Origin: Planctomycetota bacterium
Lineage (GTDB): Bacteria; Planctomycetota; Brocadiia; Brocadiales; Bathyanammoxibiaceae
DNA: 40,308 nt
Assembly: GCA_023261505.1 (NCBI GenBank)
Contig: JAHFOV010000016.1
Location: 1 to 40,308, forward strand
Direction: 5' to 3'
Numbering within the stretch: the stretch's first letter is position 1; each line of letters begins with the position of its first letter. A model generated the notes under the pieces. That model was not told the origin of the DNA. It made no database searches and saw only the letters and a program-made list of their open reading frames with translations. Position numbers and translations under genes: made by a program. This document shows, piece after piece, positions 8,017-15,238 of this stretch.

Positions 8017-10107
8017 ATGCTTGAACACTTCTTCCAGCCCCGCTCCATAGCGGTGATAGGGGCAGCAAGGGAAGAATACAAGTTAGGTCACAGCATCTTA
8101 AAAAATATCCTGGATTATAACTTTCCTGGAAAGGTCTATCCCATCAATCCCAGGGCAGATAGTATCCTGGGACTGCATGCCTACCCCAGTGTGAAAATGG
8201 TAGAGGACAGTGTAGAATTGGCGGTGCTGGTCTTACCTGCTGAACTATGCTTGCAGGCCATTGAAGAATGCGGCCAGAAAGGAATAGACTCTGCTGTTAT
8301 AATAAGCGGCGGTTTCAAAGAGATTGGTGGGGAGGGGGTTGAAAGAGAAAAAGAACTCTCCCGCCTGGCCAAAAAGTACAACATTAGGGTCGTAGGCCCT
8401 AACTGTCTTGGGATAATTAACACCCATTATAGGCTCAATGCCACCTTTGCCGCTAATCCTCCCCCGAAAGGTCACGTCGCCTTCTTCTCCCAGTCGGGCG
8501 CAATATGTAGCGCCATCCTGGACTGGGCACAGACCCAGCATTTGGGTTTCTCTAAATTTGTGAGTATGGGCAACAATATGGATATAAACGAGGTAGACCT
8601 CCTGAAGGCCTTCGAGGACGACCCAGAGTGCCGAGTAATCCTTGGTTACATAGAGGGTATAAAGGATGGCAGAGCCTTTATGGAGGAGGCAAGTCGGGTA
8701 ACCCGTAAAAAGCCTGTAGTTATTATCAAGTCAGGAAGCACAGGGGCCGGCGCCAGGGCCGTGAGTTCTCACACAGGCAGCCTGGCCGGCTCGGACAACG
8801 CCTTCAGGGCTGCCTTTAAACAATCCGGCATTTTGAGGGTGGAGACCCTGGAAGACTTATTTAGTGTTGCCCAGGCATTGAGTGCCCAGGAGACCCCACC
8901 AGGGCCTCAGGTGGCTATCTTTTCTAACGCGGGTGGACCGGCCATCCTTACTGCTGATGCAGTAGAACGTTCAGACCTCCGTATGGCCTCCTTTTATCGG
9001 GAGACCGTGGAGGCACTCAGGAACTGCCTCCCCCGTATTGCTAGTTTCTACAATCCTGTCGATATTACAGGAGGCGTTAAGGAAGATGTTTATCGTGTGG
9101 CCATGGAAAAGGTACTTCAGGATGAGAATGTACATGCAGTTGTTGCCATAAATGCTCCCCAGGCAGTTGTAAAGGCAGAAGAGGTGGCAAGGGTGGTTGG
9201 AGAACTTTCTAAAAAGTTTAGAAGTAAGACAGTCATAGCCTCCTTCATGGGAGGACCCACAATGAAAGAGGCAGTAGAGTTGCTAGCGCAGTATCAAGTG
9301 CCTAATTACCCTTTCCCCGAAACGGCAGTGGCGGTTTTGGAAGCTATGTTTCACCATAGACAATGGAGGGAGAGGCCGATGGAGAAGCCTAATAACTTCC
9401 GTGGGGACAAAAGGGCAGTAGAAGAGGTCTTCAGAAAGGCACGACTGGAAGGGCGCCTGAATCTGGCAGAGGCTGAGGCAAGGCAGGTCATTGCTGCCTA
9501 TGGGTTTTCTATACCGAGAAGTATTCTTGTCACTGATAAGGCCTTGGCTGTCAAAGCGGCCCTGGAGGTAGGTTTTCCTCTAGTCCTGAAAGTGGCCTCT
9601 CCGGACATTCTCCACAAATCAGACGTTGGTGGCGTGAAAGTGGGTATCAGTAGCCTTGAAGAAGCAGGAAGGGCCTTTGAAGAGATGATGGAGAGGGTAA
9701 GGAAGAGGATGCCTGTGGCCCACATCCATGGAGCCTTTGTTCAGGAGATGATAAAGGGAGGCAGGGAGGTCATCCTGGGTGCTGTTAAGGACCCCCAGTT
9801 TGGGCCTTTGCTTATGTTTGGTTTAGGGGGGATATACGTAGAGGTGTTGAGAGACGTCTCCTTCAGGATAGCACCCATCACCTCTACAGAGGCACGTAAG
9901 ATGATAGAGGAAACTAAAGCCTATTCCGTCCTGAAGGGTACCAGGGGCGAGCGCCCAGCAGATTTGGAGGCAGTGGTAGAAGGGCTCCAGAAGCTGTCTC
10001 AACTGGTAATTGATTTCCCAGATATTCTGGAGCTGGACATAAATCCCCTGGCAGTCTTACCTGAAGGTGCAGTGGCTATTGATGCCAGGATAACCTTGTC
10101 CGCTTAG
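8017..10107 (+). CDS. ADP-forming acetate/acyl-CoA synthetase, fused alpha and beta parts
   Basis: A 696-residue NDP-forming acyl-CoA synthetase, which converts acetyl- or acyl-CoA plus ADP and phosphate to the acid, CoA and ATP (or the reverse) in the cytoplasm. The N-terminal CoA-binding Rossmann domain (IAVIGAA, 11-17) is followed by succinyl-CoA-ligase-like domains with the phosphorylated His252 in SSHTGSLAG. The C-terminal ATP-grasp part (about 470-696) contains VLKVASPDILHKSDVGGV. No acetyltransferase domain is present, so it is not a Pat-type protein acetylase. It starts 2 bases after the kinase stop. Its TAG stop sits in the loop of a perfect palindrome. The neighbouring BioD-like/DRTGG protein is a recurrent partner of such enzymes. 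Confidence 0.92.
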   Translation: MLEHFFQPRSIAVIGAAREEYKLGHSILKNILDYNFPGKVYPINPRADSILGLHAYPSVKMVEDSVELAVLVLPAELCLQAIEECGQKGIDSAVIISGGFKEIGGEGVEREKELSRLAKKYNIRVVGPNCLGIINTHYRLNATFAANPPPKGHVAFFSQSGAICSAILDWAQTQHLGFSKFVSMGNNMDINEVDLLKAFEDDPECRVILGYIEGIKDGRAFMEEASRVTRKKPVVIIKSGSTGAGARAVSSHTGSLAGSDNAFRAAFKQSGILRVETLEDLFSVAQALSAQETPPGPQVAIFSNAGGPAILTADAVERSDLRMASFYRETVEALRNCLPRIASFYNPVDITGGVKEDVYRVAMEKVLQDENVHAVVAINAPQAVVKAEEVARVVGELSKKFRSKTVIASFMGGPTMKEAVELLAQYQVPNYPFPETAVAVLEAMFHHRQWRERPMEKPNNFRGDKRAVEEVFRKARLEGRLNLAEAEARQVIAAYGFSIPRSILVTDKALAVKAALEVGFPLVLKVASPDILHKSDVGGVKVGISSLEEAGRAFEEMMERVRKRMPVAHIHGAFVQEMIKGGREVILGAVKDPQFGPLLMFGLGGIYVEVLRDVSFRIAPITSTEARKMIEETKAYSVLKGTRGERPADLEAVVEGLQKLSQLVIDFPDILELDINPLAVLPEGAVAIDARITLSA

Positions 10108-10116
10108 AGCGGACAA
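10096..10116 (+). repeat. Perfect palindrome with the acyl-CoA synthetase stop codon as its loop
   Basis: A 9-bp stem TTGTCCGCT (10096-10104) and AGCGGACAA (10108-10116) encloses TAG (10105-10107), the stop of the preceding gene. The core TCCGC/GCGGA is like the palindromes in hutI, comB and the two long repeats. No T-run follows, so it is not a standard terminator; it may insulate or process the message before the next gene's AAAAGGAGG. Confidence 0.7.
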
Positions 10117-10138
10117 AGACGGATTAAAAGGAGGTCCG

Positions 10139-11212
10139 ATGATACCTGTTATTATTGGTTCCGTCACCGAATATTCGGGCAAAAGTCTTGTATGGCTAGG
10201 CGTAGGGCTGAGGTTAAGAGAAGACGGCTTCAAGGTGGGATTCTTTAAACCCATTGGTGCCTTGCCTACCAGGGTTGAAGGTGTCCTTGCAGATGAAGAT
10301 GCGGTCTTTCTAAAAAAGACTGTTGATATTGAAGAACCTCTGGACTCCATATGCCCTGTGGTGATTACCGAGGAGACTCTTAACTCTTTACTAAGAGAGG
10401 AGGAGGGGTGGGTGAGGCAAAGGATTATGGAGAACTTCCTTGGTCTTTCCAAAGATAAAGATGTCCTTCTAGTTCATGCCCTAGGGGGGTTGGATAGTGG
10501 TACCATGGTAGGCCTCTCTATGTTAGATTTTGCCACGGAAACCAGAGGAAAGGTTATCATGGTGGACAAATTTGAGGACACCGTAACTACTCTTGATGCC
10601 ATTCTCCAAGCCAGGGAAGTCTTGAAAGATAAGTTGGTAGGTGTTATTTTTAATCTTATTCTCCCTCCCAAAGTGAAACACATAAAAGAGGCGATAGTGC
10701 CTTATCTTAAATCTAAGGGAGTAGATACCCTGGGGATAATTCCCAAAGACCCGTTGATAGGGGCAATACCCGTTCGTGAGTTGGTGAAGACGCTGGAAGG
10801 GGAACTCCTTTGCGGAGAGGAGCGACTGGAGGAACTGGTAGAGCACGTAATGGTAGGGGCCATGAGTGTAGAAAGCGCACTAAGGTACTTTCGAAGGGTG
10901 ATAAATAAGGCAGTAATTACGGGGGGTGACAGGAGCGATATACAGCTAGCCGCCCTGGAGACACCGACCAGGTGTTTAATCCTTACAGGGGGTTTCTATC
11001 CCAGCGAGGCCATACTCAGCCGGGCCAGGGAGAATCATATCCCTGTGGTAGTGGTAAAATTTGATACGGCCATGGCAGTAGAGGCCTGTGAGGGTCTTTT
11101 CAGCCACCTCAAGAGGTGGAGTGAGGCCAAGCTCCCAAGGATTCGTGAGGTTATAAACAAGGAGATAAATTTCCCTCTCTTTTATGAGAAGCTGGGGTTA
11201 AAATCAAAGTAA
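10139..11212 (+). CDS. BioD-like P-loop / DRTGG-domain protein (phosphotransacetylase-family regulator-like)
   Basis: A 357-residue protein with two parts. Residues 1-215 form a dethiobiotin-synthetase-like P-loop domain with a relaxed Walker A (GSVTEYSGKS), as at the N-terminus of long phosphate acetyltransferases. Residues about 215-330 form a DRTGG domain, represented here by the variant ITGGDRSDIQLAALE. The catalytic phosphate acetyltransferase domain is absent, so a regulatory or nucleotide-sensing role is more likely than catalysis. Genes of this type often stand beside ADP-forming acyl-CoA synthetases, as here. Start ATG 10139 has a strong AAAAGGAGG. The operon ends in a terminator 80 bases downstream. 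Confidence 0.82.
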   Translation: MIPVIIGSVTEYSGKSLVWLGVGLRLREDGFKVGFFKPIGALPTRVEGVLADEDAVFLKKTVDIEEPLDSICPVVITEETLNSLLREEEGWVRQRIMENFLGLSKDKDVLLVHALGGLDSGTMVGLSMLDFATETRGKVIMVDKFEDTVTTLDAILQAREVLKDKLVGVIFNLILPPKVKHIKEAIVPYLKSKGVDTLGIIPKDPLIGAIPVRELVKTLEGELLCGEERLEELVEHVMVGAMSVESALRYFRRVINKAVITGGDRSDIQLAALETPTRCLILTGGFYPSEAILSRARENHIPVVVVKFDTAMAVEACEGLFSHLKRWSEAKLPRIREVINKEINFPLFYEKLGLKSK

Positions 11213-11293
11213 TGTGACTACAAAATATCTTACTTTTTTCAGCAAGGAAGGTATATCATAAATATTTAAATTATTGGTTATTTAAACGGTAGC

Positions 11294-11318
11294 GGCAGGT
11301 CTCCTGACCTGCCTTTTT
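11294..11318 (+). terminator. Rho-independent terminator of the kinase/acyl-CoA synthetase operon
   Basis: An 8-bp perfect stem GGCAGGTC/GACCTGCC with a 4-base loop is followed by TTTTT. It is preceded by GGTAGC, matching the palindrome family also seen at 3869, 12062 and 31928. Confidence 0.8.
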
Positions 11319-11354
11319 CGGTTTTATACAAAAGGCAGTTATCAAAGATAAATC

Positions 11355-11783
11355 ATGTATGAAGAACTAAAGAAGTGGGCTGGGACCCTGGGTATGGAGG
11401 TTACAGAGGAGGAATTCTCCTGGGGAGAGGAATCCGGCGTAGAACAGATAACCTGGAAATACCAATCTTCCCGTCTGGGCAGTAACCCTCAATACCTCTC
11501 CTGTGAGAAGCATGCGGACATGCCTTTTTATGACTTTTACAGTTGGTTATTTATACCAGAGCGTGTGCATGATTACGTTGTTGAGAACCTTTTGGAATTC
11601 GTGACCCTAGCAGAGAGGTCAAAGGTCTGTTTCCGTCCCAGAAAGCTAAAGGAAGGCAGAGCAGTCGTAAGACTATCAATTAGGGTCTTCGAACCGGGCC
11701 TGAATGAACAGGTCTTTGAGTATATTAAGGCCCGTTTTGACACATTCAAAAGGCTTTTGCTAGAGAGACTTGCCAAGGTATAG
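11355..11783 (+). CDS. Hypothetical cytoplasmic protein, 142 aa
   Basis: It has normal codon use and no signal peptide or membrane segment. The sequence alternates short strands and helices (MYEELKKWAGTLGMEVTEEE at the start; VFEYIKARFDTFKRLLLERL at the end), which loosely resembles small alpha/beta proteins of the YbjN or secretion-chaperone type, but I do not recognise a family. It stands alone, after a terminator and before a repeat array. The ATG at 11355 has only a weak purine stretch upstream; no better in-frame start is seen. Confidence 0.6.
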   Translation: MYEELKKWAGTLGMEVTEEEFSWGEESGVEQITWKYQSSRLGSNPQYLSCEKHADMPFYDFYSWLFIPERVHDYVVENLLEFVTLAERSKVCFRPRKLKEGRAVVRLSIRVFEPGLNEQVFEYIKARFDTFKRLLLERLAKV

Positions 11784-11953
11784 TTGCAAGTTATCGGTAG
11801 CCAGCGGGCATCTGTCACTAATTAATTACTTCTTAAAACCGAAGACTGACAATTGAAGATTAAGTGAAAATAACCCTCACCCCCAACCCGCAAAAAGGTA
11901 GCAGGTCATGCTAGAGGTCCACCAAAAAGATAGGCGGATTCGCTTATTTCGGA

Positions 11954-11993
11954 TTCGCCAATTTTTGTGGCGAACAGATTCGCCCTCGGCGAA
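11954..11993 (+). repeat. Two adjacent hairpins (TTCGCC/GGCGAA)
   Basis: TTCGCCA/TGGCGAA (11954-11960, 11968-11974) is followed by TTCGCC/GGCGAA with a 3-base loop (11979-11984, 11988-11993). A further GCGGATTCGC lies just upstream at about 11934-11943. This cluster interrupts the first repeat unit in front of comB. Confidence 0.7.
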
Positions 11994-12061
11994 CTTTAAC
12001 CTGCGAAAAGCTTAAATAAACATGAAAATAGCCCTGTCCCTCAACCAACAAGAAATGTAGC

Positions 12062-12079
12062 CGCAGGCTTTAGCCTGCG
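12062..12079 (+). repeat. TGTAGC-family palindrome
   Basis: CGCAGGCT/AGCCTGCG, 8-bp stem with a 2-base loop, preceded by TGTAGC. It is 16 bases upstream of the comB ATG; an RNA hairpin here could hinder ribosome access. No T-run follows. Confidence 0.75.
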
Positions 12080-12094
12080 AAGTTAAATAGAACC

Positions 12095-12880
12095 ATGAAA
12101 ATAACCCTCACCTTCTATCCTTCCGAATTAAAAAGGCTTAAGTCCGCCTCAGGCGGATTAAGGGTAGTAGTCATAGATGTCCTCAGGGCCAGTTCTACCA
12201 TTACCCATGCCTTTTCACAGGGATGCAAGGCTGTATACCCATTTGCCTCCATAAGAGATTGTCTAATTAAGGCAAGAGAGTTGGGTCGTGACAGGGTAAT
12301 CCTTGGAGGCGAGAGGAATGGGCTAAAAATTAAAGGCTTTCGACTGGGAAACTCCCCACAAGAATACTCAAGAGATGTAGTAGAAGACAAGTTTATACTC
12401 ATCACCACCACTAATTGCACCAAAAATGTGCAAACCGTTATCCGCTTAATGACAGCAAAAGAGATACTGGTCTGCAGTTTCCTGAATCTCCCCGCAGTGG
12501 CAGAATATCTGGCCACCAGAAATGACAGGTTGCACATTGCACTATCAGGTGAAGAAGGAGAGGCATCCCTGGAGGATGTCGTCTGTGGGGGAATGCTCAT
12601 ACATAGGCTTCTGGAAAAGACAGATTTGATAGAGGCGGTCCTTTCTGACCCTGCCCGCCTCGCTTATATTGCGTATCTTCACTATAAGGACAACCTCCGC
12701 CAGGCCCTCCTTGATTCCACCCATAGCCAGCTTCTTATAAAGCTGGGCATGGAGAAAGACATCGACTTCTGCGCCCAGGTGGGGATTCACAATTTCATTC
12801 CCTTTTATTTAAAAGGAACAATCAGGTTGAAAGAGCCAGTTAAAGGGCTATATTATTGGGTGGCCAGCCGAAGGAGATAG
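12095..12880 (+). CDS. comB: 2-phosphosulfolactate phosphatase family protein (ComB-like)
   Basis: A 261-residue ComB-family protein. The family hydrolyses 2-phosphosulfolactate to sulfolactate in coenzyme M synthesis, but homologues occur in many bacteria without known coenzyme M, so the substrate here is open. Family segments are VVVIDVLRASSTITHAF, GGERNGLKIKGF, LGNSPQEYS and ITTTNCTKNV. In the last, the usual Gly of TTTNGT is Cys. Near the N-terminus a palindrome encodes residues about 15-23 (LKSASGGLR), replacing the normal short linker. The start is uncertain in the sense that two decayed copies of the same 5' end lie upstream; only the ATG at 12095 opens the full frame. Confidence 0.88.
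   Translation: MKITLTFYPSELKRLKSASGGLRVVVIDVLRASSTITHAFSQGCKAVYPFASIRDCLIKARELGRDRVILGGERNGLKIKGFRLGNSPQEYSRDVVEDKFILITTTNCTKNVQTVIRLMTAKEILVCSFLNLPAVAEYLATRNDRLHIALSGEEGEASLEDVVCGGMLIHRLLEKTDLIEAVLSDPARLAYIAYLHYKDNLRQALLDSTHSQLLIKLGMEKDIDFCAQVGIHNFIPFYLKGTIRLKEPVKGLYYWVASRRR
12137..12162 (+). repeat. Palindrome inside the comB coding region
   Basis: CTTAA-G-TCCGCCT-C-AGGCGGA-TTAAG: a 7-bp core stem (12143-12149, 12151-12157) extended by CTTAA/TTAAG with a single-base bulge. It is the same core as at 6889, 15570 and 36730. Confidence 0.8.
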
Positions 12881-12915
12881 AATAAAGTAAGTTAATCAAA
12901 GAAAAGGAGGTGACC

Positions 12916-13179
12916 ATGGTATCCATTGATTTTGACATTATTGTTTTTAAGGAAGATGAAACTTATGTAGCATATTGCACTGAGCTTGATGTCTCAAGCT
13001 GTGGAAATACCGTTGAACACGCAAAAGAGATGCTCAAGACAGCAGTGAGACTATTTATTGAAGAAGCCGAAAAAATGGGGACGCTTGAGGTCATCCTTGA
13101 GGAGTCAAGATATAAGAAAGATGCGAGTGGGCGTTGGCTACCACCCAAGCTTGTTGCAACCGAAGCGGTAAGCCTGTAG
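12916..13179 (+). CDS. hicB: HicB-family antitoxin
   Basis: This 87-residue protein shows the HicB partial RNase-H fold: FDIIVFKEDETYVAYCTELD followed by GNTVEHAKEMLKTAVRLFIEEA. HicB proteins bind and neutralise the HicA mRNA interferase and often repress their own operon. The ATG at 12916 follows AAGGAGGTGA, a near-perfect match to the 16S anti-Shine-Dalgarno; a GTG at 12910 is inside that site and is rejected. The hicA-like frame begins 4 bases downstream. No separate DNA-binding domain is obvious, so the partner or autoregulation is inferred. Confidence 0.85.
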   Translation: MVSIDFDIIVFKEDETYVAYCTELDVSSCGNTVEHAKEMLKTAVRLFIEEAEKMGTLEVILEESRYKKDASGRWLPPKLVATEAVSL

Positions 13180-13183
13180 TGAA

Positions 13184-13415
13184 ATGCCTAAAATAACGCC
13201 TATGCCAGCAAGTACTCTAAGAAAGGTCTTTGAAAAGGCAGGATTTAAGTGTGTAAGAATTGAAGGAGACCATTTCGTATATACGAAAAAAGGGGGTTTT
13301 AAGACCAGTGGTTATACCCGTAAGGAAAGAAGTCCCGGCATTTGTAATCAAAAATAACTTGAGGACAGCTGGTATAACGAGAGAAGAATACTTTTCCCTG
13401 CTGAAAGACATATAA
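13184..13415 (+). pseudogene. hicA: HicA-family mRNA interferase with a frameshift in an A6G5 run
   Basis: From ATG 13184 the frame reads a HicA-like protein with the catalytic-type His30 in IEGDHFVYTKK. After the run A6G5 (13286-13296) it changes frame and stops about 20 codons later. If one G is ignored, it continues as VLRPVVIPVRKEVPAFVIK and so on to TAA 13413-13415, giving a typical HicA of about 76 residues ending [11 protein letters not shown]. The whole tract is 232 bases, one more than a multiple of three. So it is either a decayed toxin, a sequencing error in the homopolymer, or (least likely) programmed frameshifting. Its TAA shares one base with the hutU ATG. Confidence 0.75.
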
Positions 13416-15112
13416 TGTCTATAAAGAACAACAGGCCAATGTATTACGAGGAAAGGCCTCCTTTCCCCATCAGGGCCTATACCGGTACAGGGTTCCATTG
13501 TAAGACCTGGGATGCAGAGGCGGCCCTGAGGATGCTTATGAACTGTTTGGATCCTGCAGTGGCTACATGTCCTGAGGAACTAATCGCTTATGGCGGGTCA
13601 GGGAGGGCTGCCAGAAACTGGAGGGAGTACAATCGCCTGGTTAGGATCCTTCAGGGACTGGAAAAGGACGAGACACTATGCGTCCAATCGGGCCGACCTG
13701 TTTACATTGCAAAGACCTTTCCGCATTCCCCGAGAGTAATAATCGCTACGGCGAATCTGGTACCAGCCTGGGCCACCCAGGAAAATTTTGATAGATATGA
13801 CGCAATGGGCCTCACTATGTTTGGTCAGATGACTGCGGGGAGCTGGATATATATAGGGTCTCAAGGGATACTTCAGGGTACTTATAATACTTTTGCGGCT
13901 TTGGCGCATAAAGAATACAACCTCAACAGCCTTAAGGGTAAATTCGTCCTTACGGCTGGGATGGGAGGGATGAGCGGGGCCCAACCCCTAGCCGTAACAA
14001 TGAATGAGGGTGTGATTCTGGATGTGGAGGTGAGGGAAGAAAGGATTCTTAAGAGGGTACGTCAGGGCTACTGCGATAGAATCGCCCACAGCCTTGACGA
14101 GGCCCTAAAATGGGTCATGGACGCTAAGGAAAGAAGTGAACCCCTTTCTGTAGGATTAGTGGGCAACGCCGCAGAGGTCCACCCAGAATTGGTTAGAAGA
14201 AAAATTATCCCTGACATCATCACGGACCAGACCCCGGCCCATGACATCTATAGCTATGTCCCTATAGGGAAGGTTTCTGATATGGACAGTCTAAGGGAAA
14301 CAAACAGAGAGGAATACAAAAAGAGGGTCTACGAGGCTATTGCCCTCCACATGGAGGCCGTACTGGAGTTTCAGCGGCGAGGCTCAATATGCTTTGACTA
14401 CGGTAACAACCTCAGGGGTCAGGCAGAACTGGCGGGGGTGAAGGTAAGGGCTCCGGATGGGAACTTTAAGTATCCTGGATTCGTTCCCGCCTATATACGC
14501 CCCCTATTTTGCCAGGGCAAGGGCCCTTTCCGCTGGGCAGCCCTATCTGGAGACCCAGGAGACATAGACCGTCTTGACAAAGCCATTCTGGAGACCTTCC
14601 CTGAGGATCGCTCACTGAGCCGCTGGATAACCCTGGCCGGCCAGAAGGTCTCTCATGAAGGGCTCCCTGCCAGGATATGCTGGCTAGGCTACGGCGACAG
14701 GGCCACATTTGGTAAAGTTATAAATGAATTAGTAGGAAAGGGAGAAATTAAGGCCCCTGTTGTCATTGGCAGGGACCACCTGGATTGCGGTTCCGTGGCC
14801 TCTCCTTACAGGGAAACGGAGGGGATGAGGGACGGTAGCGATGCCATTGCGGATTGGCCGTTATTGAATTTTGCCCTGAATACCGCCTGTGGCGCTAGCT
14901 GGGTGAGCTTCCATCATGGGGGCGGAGTGGGTATTGGAAACTCCCTCCACGCAGGGATGGTCATCGTAGCCGATGGCACCAGGGAGAGGGCAGAGAGGCT
15001 TGAAAGGGTTCTTACCGTAGACCCTGGGATTGGGATAGCCAGGCATGTCGATGCCGGATATGAAGAGGCTATGGAAACCGCCAAGAAAAAGGGTGTAAAG
15101 CTACCTGAATAA
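13415..15112 (+). CDS. hutU: Urocanate hydratase
   Basis: A 565-residue enzyme, slightly longer than the usual 555, converting urocanate to imidazolonepropionate in histidine degradation in the cytoplasm, with tightly bound NAD+. Recognised segments are [16 protein letters not shown], the NAD-site [34 protein letters not shown], the active-site Cys region [14 protein letters not shown] and the C-terminal [18 protein letters not shown]. It precedes imidazolonepropionase on the same strand. Histidine ammonia-lyase and later pathway genes are not in the window. Its ATG overlaps the terminal base of the hicA frame, so it may be read from the hicB transcript. Confidence 0.97.
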   Translation: MSIKNNRPMYYEERPPFPIRAYTGTGFHCKTWDAEAALRMLMNCLDPAVATCPEELIAYGGSGRAARNWREYNRLVRILQGLEKDETLCVQSGRPVYIAKTFPHSPRVIIATANLVPAWATQENFDRYDAMGLTMFGQMTAGSWIYIGSQGILQGTYNTFAALAHKEYNLNSLKGKFVLTAGMGGMSGAQPLAVTMNEGVILDVEVREERILKRVRQGYCDRIAHSLDEALKWVMDAKERSEPLSVGLVGNAAEVHPELVRRKIIPDIITDQTPAHDIYSYVPIGKVSDMDSLRETNREEYKKRVYEAIALHMEAVLEFQRRGSICFDYGNNLRGQAELAGVKVRAPDGNFKYPGFVPAYIRPLFCQGKGPFRWAALSGDPGDIDRLDKAILETFPEDRSLSRWITLAGQKVSHEGLPARICWLGYGDRATFGKVINELVGKGEIKAPVVIGRDHLDCGSVASPYRETEGMRDGSDAIADWPLLNFALNTACGASWVSFHHGGGVGIGNSLHAGMVIVADGTRERAERLERVLTVDPGIGIARHVDAGYEEAMETAKKKGVKLPE

Positions 15113-15172
15113 CCAAGCTGAGGCCTCTGAAAACTGAAGGGCAAGGTGTAAGCCTTACAACTATAAACAATT

Positions 15173-15201
15173 TTTCCCTCCCCCTTGATGGGAGGGGGAA
15201 A
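15173..15201 (+). repeat. C-rich/G-rich imperfect hairpin between hutU and hutI
   Basis: TTTCCCTCCCCC and GGGAGGGGGAAA flank a short TTGAT loop. In RNA the stem closes with G-U pairs. No T-run follows, so it is a weak terminator candidate at best. Similar CCCTC/GAGGG units are common intergenic repeats. Confidence 0.5.
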
Positions 15202-15238
15202 CTGAATTAGAAAGGCGGATAAAAAGGTTCTACTAATT

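Larger units (their letters stand above)
11864..12094 (+). repeat. Degenerate tandem copies of the comB 5' end separated by palindromes
   Basis: This occupies most of the 311-base gap before comB. The comB start sequence (TGAAAATAACCCTC) occurs three times: GTG at 11864, ATG at 12022 and the true comB ATG at 12095, spaced 158 and 73 bases. Copies 1 and 2 remain alike for about 45 bases and reach a stop after about 16 and 12 codons. Both copies 2 and 3 are preceded by a CCTGCGAA...TTAAATA segment. The extra length of unit 1 is taken up by GGATTCGC-type palindromes lodged inside the palindrome arm. Upstream (11784-11863) nothing is seen. Confidence 0.65.
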
